Shown one piece after another: positions 37,774-46,670 of a stretch of DNA of 64,000 nucleotides (position 1 is its first letter; each line of letters begins with the position of its first letter). Below the pieces are notes generated by a model, which was not told the origin of the DNA, searched no databases, and worked only from the letters and a program-made list of their open reading frames with translations. This DNA comes from Clostridia bacterium (lineage in GTDB: Bacteria > Bacillota > Clostridia > Christensenellales > UBA1242): assembly GCA_017478185.1 (NCBI GenBank), contig JAFVEA010000003.1, positions 62,001-126,000 of the forward strand, given 5' to 3'. The translations under genes and the position numbers were made by a program.

Positions 37774-38250
37774 ATGAAAGGTTTACAAAAGATTTTGCAA
37801 TGCTGTGGAATGCTTTTAGGAGTTGTTGCATTTATTTTAATGCTTGCCTGCAGTTCAATGACTTATCAAGTGTTTGGCGGGACAGGTGCTTTTTCGGGTA
37901 TTTTAGGAATTTTCGGAGGGGAATACCTTTACGTTGAATATAAAGCAACTTGGACAGCAATTATAGCATTTATTTTGTTTATTGTTGCTTTGCTTTCAAT
38001 CATTTGCGCTTTGGTTTTGCCTTATGTGAGCAAAAAAACAAAAGAATTGCCAAAAATTTTAACTTTTGTTGCAGCAGGTGCAATTATTGTTGCAGGAGTG
38101 TTACTTTTCTTTGAAGTTGGAGCATTTAAAGGCGCTAATAACATTGAAAGTTGGGATTTAAGCCTTGGCATTGGTTGGATTTTCTCGGCAATTTTGGGAA
38201 TCGTTTCAGGATGTTTGATGCTTTGCTCAAATTTTGTTAAAGGAAAATAA
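37774..38250 (+). CDS. Four-helix membrane protein, tandem paralogue 1
   Basis: 158 residues with four membrane helices (about 8-28, 58-80, 92-112, 130-152). It shares with the next gene an FGG...TWTAI block, an SIICALVL helix, an FxGAN motif and the final L(G)xGWI helix. The two are clear tandem duplicates. The family is not recognised; the layout recalls small MARVEL- or claudin-like four-helix proteins, but this is only shape. AAGGAG precedes the ATG. A terminator follows. Confidence 0.65.
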   Translation: MKGLQKILQCCGMLLGVVAFILMLACSSMTYQVFGGTGAFSGILGIFGGEYLYVEYKATWTAIIAFILFIVALLSIICALVLPYVSKKTKELPKILTFVAAGAIIVAGVLLFFEVGAFKGANNIESWDLSLGIGWIFSAILGIVSGCLMLCSNFVKGK

Positions 38251-38281
38251 TAAAACACCAAACTTAAGTGTGGTTATTCTT

Positions 38282-38311
38282 AAAAGAACTCTTTTTAAAG
38301 GGTTCTTTTTT
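38282..38311 (+). terminator. Intrinsic terminator between the two paralogues
   Basis: AAAAGAACTC / GGGTTCTTTT with an 8-base loop and T run, so the second paralogue probably has its own start site. Confidence 0.7.
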
Positions 38312-38383
38312 ATATTCTTTTTTTATTTTAATTGCAAAATAAAAAATTATATGCTACTATATAGTTATGAGAGGAGAAAAATT

Positions 38384-38857
38384 ATGAATGTTCAAAAGGT
38401 TTTTCAAGCTATAAGTTTGGTGTTTGCGGCAGTTAGCTTTGTTTTGCTTTTGTTAACCCAATCTGTTGTTGGCAATTTTGGAGATGTTTTTGCAAGTGGA
38501 ATTGAAGGCATTTTTGGAGGAAATGGTTATAAGCCAACGTGGACGGCAATTCTTGCTGTTGCTCTTTTAATATTTTCTATGTTTTCAATAATTTGTTCAT
38601 TGGTTTTAAAAGCTCAAAGCAAAAGGAATTGGGAGCTTTCGATATTTTTCACATTGGTTGCAGCAATAGCTTTGATTTTGTGTGGATTTTCAGTGTTTTT
38701 TGAACCAAGCACTTTTGCTGGGGCAAATGATTTGATTGGAGACAACTATGTTTTGGGAGTTGGTTGGATTTTATCTATAATTTTATCAACTGCTGCAGGA
38801 CTTATTTTGTTGGTTTCATTGTTTTTCACAAAGCAAAGAATAAAAACAACTTTTTAG
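38384..38857 (+). CDS. Four-helix membrane protein, tandem paralogue 2
   Basis: 157 residues from the ATG at 38384 with GAGGAG upstream; the longer frame to 38234 runs through the terminator of the previous gene. Four membrane helices and the shared blocks GIEGIFGGNGYKPTWTAIL, SIICSLVLK, FAGANDL and LGVGWILSIIL show it is a duplicate of the 37774 gene, at moderate identity, so the duplication is not recent. Function unknown. Confidence 0.65.
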   Translation: MNVQKVFQAISLVFAAVSFVLLLLTQSVVGNFGDVFASGIEGIFGGNGYKPTWTAILAVALLIFSMFSIICSLVLKAQSKRNWELSIFFTLVAAIALILCGFSVFFEPSTFAGANDLIGDNYVLGVGWILSIILSTAAGLILLVSLFFTKQRIKTTF

Positions 38858-38868
38858 CTTTATAATTT

Positions 38869-38893
38869 TGGGGGTTAAGTTACCCCCATTTTT
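38869..38893 (+). terminator. Intrinsic terminator
   Basis: TGGGGGT / ACCCCCA with a 6-base loop, then T run. It is unusually GC-rich for this region. Confidence 0.85.
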
Positions 38894-38903
38894 CTTTTTG
38901 TGC

Positions 38904-38932
38904 TTGAAAAAATTGGTTAAAAATGATATAAT
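38904..38932 (+). promoter_or_regulatory. Promoter of the 38952-40669 gene pair
   Basis: TTGAAA, 17 bases, TATAAT, 19 bases before the ATG. Confidence 0.7.
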
Positions 38933-38951
38933 TAATGTATAAGGAAAAATT

Positions 38952-40664
38952 ATGGAATATAATAGTGATGAAATTAAAAGCATAAACACAAAAAAGCCAG
39001 TTGTTTTGGTTGTGGGGGCAAGTGGCTTTGCTGGCGATGTGTTTTTTGGCGGAGTTAAAAAAATATTAGATAACAGCTATAACATAGTGCCTTTTAGCTA
39101 TAAAAAAGATAGTTACACAAAAGTTGATGAACCAGATGAAGAGCTTGTTAAAGATTTTTCTAAAAATGTTATTATGCCAAGAGTTATGAGTGGAAGTGGA
39201 CAAAAGCTTTCAAATGTTCTTGCGATGAAAAATTTAAGAAATTTAAACATAATTTCACATAATTTTGGCTCTGATTTGGTGGAAAAAAGTTTTAAACAGG
39301 CAAAACAAGATATGAAAAATTTGGGGTATAGCAACAATGTTTGTGATGAAATTTTAAAACAATGTTTTCATATTTCATACAACTCACCATTAGAAGAAAA
39401 GTTAAAAGAGAAAACAGCCACAACTTTTGAACTTTTAGAAAAGGATAGCAATCTTTTTGGGGAAAAATATGATAAATATTTTAAAGAGCAAAACATAACA
39501 CAGACTTATTTAAAAGCAGGAGTTTTAAAGAGAAGAAAAAATGATTTAATTCTTGCAACAAACAACTTAATTGGCGAAAAAAACAAAAAGCTGTATGAAG
39601 AAGCCTTGGTTGAGCTTGAACAAATTTTTAACAAAATGCCAGAGCGTGATGAAAATTTTGAGCTTGTTTTGTATGAACTTTATTTAAGTATGTTTGGTCC
39701 AAACAAAAATTTGGAAAAGAATTCACGCATAAATGCAATAACAGATTTTATTAGAAGGGCTATTCAAAATTCAGTTAAAAATGCTTTAAACAGCAATAAT
39801 GACGAAATGGCGTTTGTTCCAAATTTTGATGAAGAAAAAGCAGAAGAGAATTTAGAAGAAATCATTAAGGAAGAAAACAACTCAAATTTTGAAGATGAGC
39901 AAGAAAAATTGTTTAGATACAAAAATTTTGGGAAACCATTAACTGAATCTATGCAGGAGTTTGGCATCACTTATTTTGAACTCATAAATGGTATGGTTTT
40001 AAATATTGATGAGTTTTTGGAATATGCCACAACATATAATGGTGAAGTTGTTGATATAGATTTTGAAGGAACAGACCTTAATATGGATATGTTAAGAATA
40101 AATCTAGAGCAACATAGGCTTAACCAAAAAATTCAAGATGAAGATTATCTTTTAGATTGTGAATGCGGAAAAGAAATGCTTGGAATAATTATGGAAGATG
40201 GAGAATCTTTTAATAGTTTTGAAAATAATGTTGATATGCAAAAAGATTGGATACGAAACAGCGCTATAGCAATGAAAATAAATCAAAAATACCCTAAAAA
40301 CAATATTGTTTATAAGTTTGTGAAAAATGGTTCAGACAGCACAAAAAACTTTATAAATATTGAAAGTGGATTGATGTTAGAAGGTGGGCCATTTGATAGC
40401 GTTGAGGAAGCAAAAAGGCACCAAGTTTCAAGCATAAAAGGGGACTTTGTTCTTTCTGAAAAGCAAACAAGAGTTATTTTAAATTTGGCAATAGCAACAA
40501 AAACTCCATTTGAAAACATTTTGCTTCCGCCAAATTTGAGTTTAAACAAAAATGTTTTAATGTTTGAAGCGGGCATAACAAAAGATGGCAAAGTTGTGAA
40601 TCAAAAAACAAGCAAAAAACCAAACAAACCCATAAAAGAAAGAGAATTAAAAAAAGGGGAGTAA
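38952..40664 (+). CDS. Unknown protein, paralogue of the next gene, long version
   Basis: 570 residues, family not recognised, no signal peptide or membrane helix. The first about 280 residues match the next gene: KPVVLVVGASG (15-25), QKLSNVLAMKNLRNLNIISHNFG (84-106), LGYS..C..IL.QCFHISY, TTFELLEKD, and a conserved LATNNLIGE. The order hydrophobic strand, then S-H-N-x-G in a strand-turn-helix setting recalls an alpha/beta-hydrolase nucleophile elbow, here with Asn at the nucleophile place. An acidic linker (about 295-320) leads to a unique C-terminal domain with no known motif. Confidence 0.55.
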   Translation: MEYNSDEIKSINTKKPVVLVVGASGFAGDVFFGGVKKILDNSYNIVPFSYKKDSYTKVDEPDEELVKDFSKNVIMPRVMSGSGQKLSNVLAMKNLRNLNIISHNFGSDLVEKSFKQAKQDMKNLGYSNNVCDEILKQCFHISYNSPLEEKLKEKTATTFELLEKDSNLFGEKYDKYFKEQNITQTYLKAGVLKRRKNDLILATNNLIGEKNKKLYEEALVELEQIFNKMPERDENFELVLYELYLSMFGPNKNLEKNSRINAITDFIRRAIQNSVKNALNSNNDEMAFVPNFDEEKAEENLEEIIKEENNSNFEDEQEKLFRYKNFGKPLTESMQEFGITYFELINGMVLNIDEFLEYATTYNGEVVDIDFEGTDLNMDMLRINLEQHRLNQKIQDEDYLLDCECGKEMLGIIMEDGESFNSFENNVDMQKDWIRNSAIAMKINQKYPKNNIVYKFVKNGSDSTKNFINIESGLMLEGGPFDSVEEAKRHQVSSIKGDFVLSEKQTRVILNLAIATKTPFENILLPPNLSLNKNVLMFEAGITKDGKVVNQKTSKKPNKPIKERELKKGE

Positions 40665-40668
40665 GCGG

Positions 40669-41733
40669 GTGGCAGAAAGAGAACCATTTTTTATAGGGAA
40701 AAGAGTGGAAAAAACTGAGCAAAATAAAAATGGCTTTGAGATTGTAAAGACTTCAAAATTGTCTGAAAACAAACCCATTATTTTATGTTTAGGAGGGCAA
40801 TATGTGTTATCTCCTCGAACGGCTAACGGACTTTGCAAATTTTGTTTAAACATAATGAACAAAGATGCTAAAAATAGTGATTTTGATGTTTTTTCAGTAA
40901 TTTATGGAACTGATTTTGATGATATGAAAGGGAATCTTTCAAAAGATGAGATAACAGAGCTTTGTGAAAGTGTTTTTATTTCTAGAGTGAAAAATGAGAA
41001 TAACCAAAAATTAAGCACAGAACAAGCAATGAAAAATATGAGACAAGTTAACATTTTATCTCATTGTTATGGGCAAATTGCGCTTAACCAAATTGTGGAT
41101 GAAGCAGAGCAAAGAATGGAAAGTTTGGGGTATAGCAAAAAAGAGTGTAAAAACATTTTAAGCCAGTGTTTTAATATTTCTTATGCTCCACAAATTGATA
41201 GCCGAAACGATTATATCACCACTTTTGAATTTATGTCTTTAAAAGATAGTGTTTTTAACAAAAATTATGAAAGTTTTTATACGCAAAAAATGGGAAAACC
41301 TCCTCAATTTTTGGGCGCGGGAGAACTTTTGGTGGATGATGAAAAAAATATATTAACATTTATAACAAACAGTTTTTTGGGTGAAGATGAAAAGCTTTTG
41401 GGCACTGATGAGCATATGATAACAACGCTTAAAAGAGATGAAAATTTTGAACTTGTTGAGGATTGGAAAAACGAGCAAAATAGAACAAAGGCATTAAAAA
41501 ACCCAAGAACAAACATAATTTCAATGAGTTTGGGATTTGCGATGAATTTGGCGGTTGAAAATTCAATAAAAAATCAAAAAAATGATGTGTTTTTGCCACT
41601 ATTTCAGCCACAAAAGCTAAAATCTTTTATAAAACCTTTTGTTGATGAACAAAACAAAATGCCATTTGAGAAAAAACAAAAAAACTTATATGACCAAAAA
41701 GCAAAAAATGACCAAAAAATAAAAGCGTTATAA
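40669..41733 (+). CDS. Unknown protein, paralogue of the preceding gene, short version
   Basis: 354 residues starting at GTG (40669), with GGGGAG seven bases before and four bases after the previous stop, so the pair is one operon. Shared blocks with the 38952 protein are KPIILCLGG (35-43), QKLSTEQAMKNMRQVNILSH, LGYSKKECKNILSQCFNISY, FITNSFLGE and a final N-terminal-domain helix. The elbow-like motif is S131-H132-C133-Y134-G135, with Cys where hydrolases of the dienelactone type have their nucleophile. That reading is inference. It lacks the C-terminal domain of its neighbour. Confidence 0.55.
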   Translation: MAEREPFFIGKRVEKTEQNKNGFEIVKTSKLSENKPIILCLGGQYVLSPRTANGLCKFCLNIMNKDAKNSDFDVFSVIYGTDFDDMKGNLSKDEITELCESVFISRVKNENNQKLSTEQAMKNMRQVNILSHCYGQIALNQIVDEAEQRMESLGYSKKECKNILSQCFNISYAPQIDSRNDYITTFEFMSLKDSVFNKNYESFYTQKMGKPPQFLGAGELLVDDEKNILTFITNSFLGEDEKLLGTDEHMITTLKRDENFELVEDWKNEQNRTKALKNPRTNIISMSLGFAMNLAVENSIKNQKNDVFLPLFQPQKLKSFIKPFVDEQNKMPFEKKQKNLYDQKAKNDQKIKAL

Positions 41734-41734
41734 A

Positions 41735-41760
41735 AAAAGATTAAGTTAACTTAATCTTTT
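41735..41760. terminator. Bidirectional terminator (perfect palindrome)
   Basis: AAAAGATTAAG TTAA CTTAATCTTTT, a 26-base perfect dyad between convergent genes. Confidence 0.85.
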
Positions 41761-42543
41761 TTAGTTTCCGCCTTCAGCCAGTTTTTTGATTTCATCGTGT
41801 TTTGCAACTTCTTGAGCTAAATCTCGTTTTAAAGTCCAACATTCTTTATATAAAAGCTTATCATCTTCTTCGTTTAAATTTGAGTGATAAACATCATAAA
41901 TTGTGTTTATATATTTTCTTGCAAGCAAATCTCTCTTTAAAATATTGTGCTCAATCACATAAGTTCTAGACAAAAATTGCAAAATTCTATCAAGTTTTGT
42001 GTGAATAACTGTTCCATGCAAATTTTGCCTTAACCTAAATTTTGCCAAAACTGCTGGAGTAACTCCGTCAGCATTAAGCCACAATCTTTGAAGACCGGTT
42101 GCGGTGTATTGCAAATTGCTGTAGCAGTCAGCATCTCTTAAAATTGGCATAAATTTGTTCATTTTTTCTTCTTTTCCAGTATATGGGTCAGTGTGATAAG
42201 CAATAAGTTTTAAAGCTAAATTTTGCTCTTGTTTTGTTTTAAAGAATCTTTTAATCCAACCAGTTTCCAAAAACTCAACACCCAAAAGTTCGTGAGGGCG
42301 TGTTTTTGTGTCTGAAAAATTTGCATATTTTTTCCATTGAATCATTCTTCCAATGTCGTGCAAAAGTCCAACGGTGTAGATAAAAACTCTTTCTTTTTCA
42401 TTAAAATATTTTGAGCTTGCAAGCGAAAAACAACAATTTGCTGTGTCCAGACCGTGAACAAATCTCCTTAGTATGTTTGGGTCATTTAAGTTAAATTCTT
42501 TGCAAAGGTCAAAGAAATTTTGATTTATTGTGCTTATATCCAT
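41761..42543 (-). CDS. HD-domain phosphohydrolase-like protein
   Basis: A 260-residue soluble protein. The HD superfamily pattern is visible: RRFVHGLDTANC, then VGLLHDIGRMIQW (HD pair), RPHELLGVEFLE, AYHTDPYTGKE and LRDADCYSNLQ. These supply the metal-binding His and Asp residues. Members hydrolyse nucleotides, cyclic dinucleotides or similar; no specificity domain is attached. It follows clpX by 45 bases, and its AGGAG lies in a short TCCTATT/AATAGGA hairpin. It ends the tig-clpP-clpX transcription unit. Confidence 0.8.
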   Translation of the reverse strand: MDISTINQNFFDLCKEFNLNDPNILRRFVHGLDTANCCFSLASSKYFNEKERVFIYTVGLLHDIGRMIQWKKYANFSDTKTRPHELLGVEFLETGWIKRFFKTKQEQNLALKLIAYHTDPYTGKEEKMNKFMPILRDADCYSNLQYTATGLQRLWLNADGVTPAVLAKFRLRQNLHGTVIHTKLDRILQFLSRTYVIEHNILKRDLLARKYINTIYDVYHSNLNEEDDKLLYKECWTLKRDLAQEVAKHDEIKKLAEGGN

Positions 42544-42588
42544 TTTTTTCTCCTATTTTTAATAGGATAGCAAAAAAAACACAAAAAA

Positions 42589-43812
42589 TCAACTAACTGC
42601 GCTAATTTCTGTTTTGTTATTTTGATTTAAGTTTTTTATTTGATTTTCATTTATTACAATTTTGGTATTTTTTTGAGAGGGCAAGTTAAACATAATGTCA
42701 AGCATACTAACTTCAAGTATGCTTCTAAGCCCTCTTGCTCCCATTTTTAGTTCAAGAGCTTTTTGTGCAATTTGTTTTAATGCATTTTCATCAAACTCTA
42801 GGTCTATTCCGTCAAGCTTAAAAATGGTTTTATATTGCGATATTAAAGAATTTTTTGGAGTGGTTAAAATATCTATAAGGGTTTTTTCATCCAAGTTTTC
42901 AAGTTCGATAACAACTGGAAGTCTGCCAACAAATTCTGGAATAAGCCCAAATTCAATCAAATCATTTGGTGTTATTGTTTCATTTTGTTTATAATCTATT
43001 TTTTGTATGTTATTTTTTAAAGAAAACCCAACAGAGGAGCGTTTTGTTCTGTTTTTTATAATGCTTGCTAAGTTTACAAAAGCTCCGCCACAAATAAACA
43101 AAATATTTGATGTGTTAATTTCAACAGTTTCTTGATTTGGGTGTTTTCTTGTTCCGTTTGGGCTAATATTTACTTTTGTCCCTTCCAAAATTTTTAAAAG
43201 TGCTTGTTGAACGCCTTCACCACTAACATCACGAGTCAAGTTTCTGTTTTCACTTCTTTTTGCAATTTTGTCTATTTCATCAATATAAACAATTCCAATT
43301 TCAGCTTTTTTGATGTCATAATCAGCATTTATAAAAAGTTTAGACAAAATGCTTTCAACATCATCCCCAACATATCCTGCTTCAGTTAAAGTTGTTGCAT
43401 CAACACAAACAAAAGGAACTTTTAAAATTCTTGCAAGTGTTTTTGCAATAAGAGTTTTTCCAACTCCAGTTGGACCAATTAACAAAACATTGCTTTTATC
43501 TAATTCAACTTTGTTTTCAATGCTTGATAAATTATAGTTAATTCTCTTATAGTGATTATAAACAGCAACAGCCATTGTTTTTTTGGCTTTGTCTTGCCCA
43601 ATAATATATTTATCCAGCTGATTTTTTATTTCAAGCGGGGTGGGGAGCTTGAATTTTTGCTTATTGTTTTTTTGTTCTTGTTCTTTTAATATTTCTGTGC
43701 AAATATCAATGCAATTGTTGCAAATATATGAAGTGCCATCTGGGCTTGCAACCAATTTTTTAACTTCACTTTGATTTTTTCCGCAAAACGAACAAAATGT
43801 TTCTGTTTCCAT
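42589..43812 (-). CDS. clpX: ATP-dependent unfoldase ClpX
   Basis: 407 residues. The N-terminal zinc-binding domain (CSFCGK ... CNNCIDIC) binds substrates and adaptors. The AAA+ module has Walker A GPTGVGKT, Walker [12 protein letters not shown], and the pore loop GYVGDDVES. It unfolds proteins and feeds them to ClpP. The ClpP-binding IGF-type loop is not obvious by eye; the matching region reads [12 protein letters not shown], where VGF would serve. It lies 13 bases after clpP. Confidence 0.96.
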   Translation of the reverse strand: METETFCSFCGKNQSEVKKLVASPDGTSYICNNCIDICTEILKEQEQKNNKQKFKLPTPLEIKNQLDKYIIGQDKAKKTMAVAVYNHYKRINYNLSSIENKVELDKSNVLLIGPTGVGKTLIAKTLARILKVPFVCVDATTLTEAGYVGDDVESILSKLFINADYDIKKAEIGIVYIDEIDKIAKRSENRNLTRDVSGEGVQQALLKILEGTKVNISPNGTRKHPNQETVEINTSNILFICGGAFVNLASIIKNRTKRSSVGFSLKNNIQKIDYKQNETITPNDLIEFGLIPEFVGRLPVVIELENLDEKTLIDILTTPKNSLISQYKTIFKLDGIDLEFDENALKQIAQKALELKMGARGLRSILEVSMLDIMFNLPSQKNTKIVINENQIKNLNQNNKTEISAVS

Positions 43813-43825
43813 TTTTTTATTCCTT

Positions 43826-44410
43826 TTAAACTATAGATTTACTTAAAACTTTGTCACAAATTCCATATAAAACAGCTTTTTCAGCATCCATATAATTATC
43901 GCGTTCAATATCTTTTAAAATTTGTTTTTTGTCTTTGTTGCAAAATTTTGCAAGCAGTTCAGCGTAGGTGTTTTTATCTTTTTGTCCTTCTTTTAAATAA
44001 ATTTCTATTTCTGTGATTTGCCCCTTAACGCCACCCCAAGGTTGATGAATCATAACTTTGCTGTGTGGCAAAATAAATCTTTTTCCTTTTTCGCCACTGG
44101 CTAAAAGTAGGGCAGCAGCTGACGCACAAAGCCCAATGCAAATTGTTGAAACAGGGCATTTAATTAAGTTTATTGTGTCAACAATTGCAAGCCCAGATTG
44201 TGAAACCCCTCCAGGTGAGTTTATATAAAGAAAAATATCTTTTGAGCTGTCTTTACTTTCCAAAAACAATAATTCAGCAATAACAGTGCTTGCCAAATCA
44301 TCATTTATTTCGCCACTAACAAAAATTATTCTATCTTCTAAAAGTCTGGAATAAATATCATAGCTTTTTTCACTCCCGTTTGTTTTATCAGTTACAGTTG
44401 GAATTAACAT
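43826..44410 (-). CDS. clpP: ATP-dependent Clp protease proteolytic subunit
   Basis: 194 residues from the ATG at 44410 with AGGAG six bases upstream; the open frame further up runs through the tig-clpP intergenic hairpin. The catalytic triad is Ser97 (GLCASAAA), His122 (MIHQPWGG) and Asp171 (ERDNYMDA). It begins [20 protein letters not shown], which is standard. It forms the tetradecameric protease chamber with ClpX. A terminator-like hairpin sits between tig and clpP, so part of the mRNA may stop before it. Confidence 0.97.
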   Translation of the reverse strand: MLIPTVTDKTNGSEKSYDIYSRLLEDRIIFVSGEINDDLASTVIAELLFLESKDSSKDIFLYINSPGGVSQSGLAIVDTINLIKCPVSTICIGLCASAAALLLASGEKGKRFILPHSKVMIHQPWGGVKGQITEIEIYLKEGQKDKNTYAELLAKFCNKDKKQILKDIERDNYMDAEKAVLYGICDKVLSKSIV

Positions 44411-44426
44411 AAAATCTCCTTTTAAA

Positions 44427-44456
44427 CAAAAAGAATCGCCCATTTTGAACGATTCT
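44427..44456 (-). terminator. Terminator-like hairpin between tig and clpP
   Basis: On the minus strand AGAATCG / CGATTCT with an 11-base loop and TTTTTG after it. It lies before the clpP ribosome binding site, so it may attenuate clpP-clpX relative to tig. Confidence 0.6.
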
Positions 44457-44474
44457 AATTCATTATCCTTAAAA

Positions 44475-45872
44475 TTATTTGTTGCAGTTGCAGTCATCGC
44501 CACAATCGCAGTCATCGCCACATTCACAATCATCACCGCAATCACAGTGACCGTCGTGGCAAGAACATTCGCTTTTTGCTTCAACAGTTTCAATTTTGTT
44601 GTTTGACTTTAAAAAAGCAACCAGCTTATCCATTAGTATATCACTATAAAGTCTGTCCATTGCATGAGAATTTGTGTCTTTTTTGACTTGTTCTAGCGTT
44701 TTATTTTGAATTTTGGCAATTTCTTCCAATTTCTTGTTTGCTTCATCTGTTGAAACAGATAGATTTTCAGCTTTAACCAAAGCTTCCAAAACAAGTTTTG
44801 TTTTTGTAACATGTTCAGCATCTTTCATTCTATCTTGTCTTAGCTTTTCAACTGTTTGGTTTGTGTATTTTGCATAGTCAGCTAAGTTTAAACCTTGATA
44901 AGCAAGTCTATATTCAAGGTCTTTCATAATGTTATCCAAATTTTCTTGAACTAAAACAGGAGGAAGCTGAACTTCAGATTTTTCTATAATTTCTTTTAAG
45001 ATTGAATCTTCTTCAACTTGTTTGTTTTGATGTTCTAGGTCATATTTTATTTGAGCTTCAACATCTTTTTTATATTCTTCAAGATTTTTATAATCTCCCA
45101 TAGCTTTTGCAAATTCGTCGTTAATTTCTGGAACAACTTTTTCGTTAACGCTTTTAATTGTGCATTTAAATAATGCTTTCTTTCCAGCAAGCTCTTTTGC
45201 TCCATAATCTTTTGGGAAGGTTACATTAACATCAACCTTGTCTCCCTTTTTGTGACCAACAAGTTGGTCTTCAAAGTTGTCTATAAATGATTTTGAACCA
45301 AGTTCAAGTTTGTGGTTTTCAGCTTTTCCGCCATCAAACTCAACGCCATCAATTGAGCCAACAAAGTCTATAACAACAATGTCGCCATTTTCAGAAACTT
45401 TTCCGTCAACAGGTCTGTCAGTTGTTTTGTGGATTTGTGCGTGTTTAAGTTCTTCATCAAGCATTTTTTCACTATATTTTTTCACTGGAACTTTTATGGT
45501 TGTGTCTTTATATTTTGCAAGCTTAACAGGAGGAACAACTTCTGTTGTTATTGTTAATTCAAGCCCTTTGTCATCAACTTTGTCAACATTTAAGTTTGGT
45601 GAGCCAACTGGGTCAAAATCTTTGTTTTCTGCTATTGCCTTTCTAAAGCCATCGTTTGCAACTTCTGTTATAGCATCTTCCCAAAAAACAGTGTTTCCAT
45701 AGTTTTGTTCAATAATCTTTTGAGGAACTTTGCCTTTTCTAAAACCTTGCAAAGTGTATTTTCCTTTTTGTTCTTCATAAACTTTTTCAACTGCCTTTTT
45801 CCATTCTTGAGCGTTGATTGAAATTTTTAGTTCTTGTGTTAATTCTGATTTTTTTATTATTTTATATTCCAT
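44475..45872 (-). CDS. tig: Trigger factor with cysteine-rich C-terminal tail
   Basis: 465 residues. It has a ribosome-binding domain (GFRKGKVPQKIIEQNYG, about 43-59), an FKBP-like PPIase domain (about 155-240) and C-terminal chaperone arms. It binds nascent chains at the exit tunnel. After residue about 433 comes a unique tail of about 30 residues with ten Cys and many Asp, built on repeats of CGDDCxC and also holding two His, encoded by a repeated 18-base unit. This looks like a metal-binding tail (compare the His/Cys-rich tail of SlyD). AAGGA precedes the ATG. It is first of tig-clpP-clpX. Confidence 0.95.
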   Translation of the reverse strand: MEYKIIKKSELTQELKISINAQEWKKAVEKVYEEQKGKYTLQGFRKGKVPQKIIEQNYGNTVFWEDAITEVANDGFRKAIAENKDFDPVGSPNLNVDKVDDKGLELTITTEVVPPVKLAKYKDTTIKVPVKKYSEKMLDEELKHAQIHKTTDRPVDGKVSENGDIVVIDFVGSIDGVEFDGGKAENHKLELGSKSFIDNFEDQLVGHKKGDKVDVNVTFPKDYGAKELAGKKALFKCTIKSVNEKVVPEINDEFAKAMGDYKNLEEYKKDVEAQIKYDLEHQNKQVEEDSILKEIIEKSEVQLPPVLVQENLDNIMKDLEYRLAYQGLNLADYAKYTNQTVEKLRQDRMKDAEHVTKTKLVLEALVKAENLSVSTDEANKKLEEIAKIQNKTLEQVKKDTNSHAMDRLYSDILMDKLVAFLKSNNKIETVEAKSECSCHDGHCDCGDDCECGDDCDCGDDCNCNK

Positions 45873-45884
45873 AATTTTTTCCTT

Positions 45885-46268
45885 TTAAATAATTTTTGCG
45901 CAAATTAAAAATAAGAAGATTGAAATTCCTGTTAGGGCTAAAAAGGTGTAGGGAGCAAGTGAGTGATTAAATCTGGCATTTTTTAGTTGCCTTCTTTCTT
46001 TCCTTGAATATTCGAAATCTTTTACTGCGTCTTCATTTCCCATTTCTTCAGCATAGCGATATGCCTCTTGGTTTTTTTGGTCTTCAATTGCATTTTTATA
46101 TAACTTATATTTAAAAAAACTTACAACAGTTAACCAAAAAAATATAACAGATAGCCCCAAACTTCCAATGATTGCAAAGGCATCGGCAACTTGAATTAAA
46201 CAAAATGAAACTATCGTTATCAAGATAAGTGAGCAAAAGATTATAAAACTTGGTGATTTAAAGTTCAT
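45885..46268 (-). CDS. Small membrane protein upstream of tig
   Basis: 127 residues, family not recognised. Three hydrophobic helices (about 9-27, 32-52, 105-125) flank a charged central segment (KNAIEDQKNQEAYRYAEEMG). The ATG has AGGAG seven bases upstream. It lies 12 bases before tig and 9 bases after the preceding small membrane-protein gene, so all are in one operon from the promoter at 46615. Confidence 0.65.
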   Translation of the reverse strand: MNFKSPSFIIFCSLILITIVSFCLIQVADAFAIIGSLGLSVIFFWLTVVSFFKYKLYKNAIEDQKNQEAYRYAEEMGNEDAVKDFEYSRKERRQLKNARFNHSLAPYTFLALTGISIFLFLICAKII

Positions 46269-46277
46269 AATTATCTC

Positions 46278-46589
46278 CTAAAACAGGCTGGTTATTATCA
46301 CAAAAACAATAATAACCGATGCAATAACTTGAAGAATCAAAAACATTATGTTTCTTCTGCTTCTAGCATAACTTAAACCGGTGAAAATTGCTAGCAAATA
46401 TGCCAAAATGTTTGCAACACAAATAAGTGATGATGACACACCGTTTTTGAAAGAAAGCCCAGGAAGGCTCATACCAAAATGTCCATTTTGAATCCATGCA
46501 ACAATCCCAGCGATTAAAATAGCAGTTGCTATTAAAATTGTTACAACAAATCCAATCAAGTTTAATGGTCTTTTTCGCTCCAAAGCCAT
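46278..46589 (-). CDS. Small three-helix membrane protein
   Basis: 103 residues from the ATG at 46589, with GGAGG eight bases upstream. Helices are at about 10-32, 52-70 and 80-102. The N-terminus MALERKRPLN is basic. Family not recognised. It is the first gene of the transcription unit leading to tig. The in-frame upstream start at 46643 would precede the promoter and is not used. Confidence 0.65.
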   Translation of the reverse strand: MALERKRPLNLIGFVVTILIATAILIAGIVAWIQNGHFGMSLPGLSFKNGVSSSLICVANILAYLLAIFTGLSYARSRRNIMFLILQVIASVIIVFVIITSLF

Positions 46590-46614
46590 AATAACAATCC
46601 TCCTTATTTGTATA

Positions 46615-46643
46615 ATTATACACGCTATGAGCAAAAAAATCAA
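46615..46643 (-). promoter_or_regulatory. Promoter of the membrane protein-tig-clpP-clpX unit
   Basis: TTGATT (46643-46638), 17 bases, perfect TATAAT, 25 bases before the ATG. Confidence 0.75.
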
Positions 46644-46670
46644 TCATTTTCTGTTATACTTTTTTAAAGC

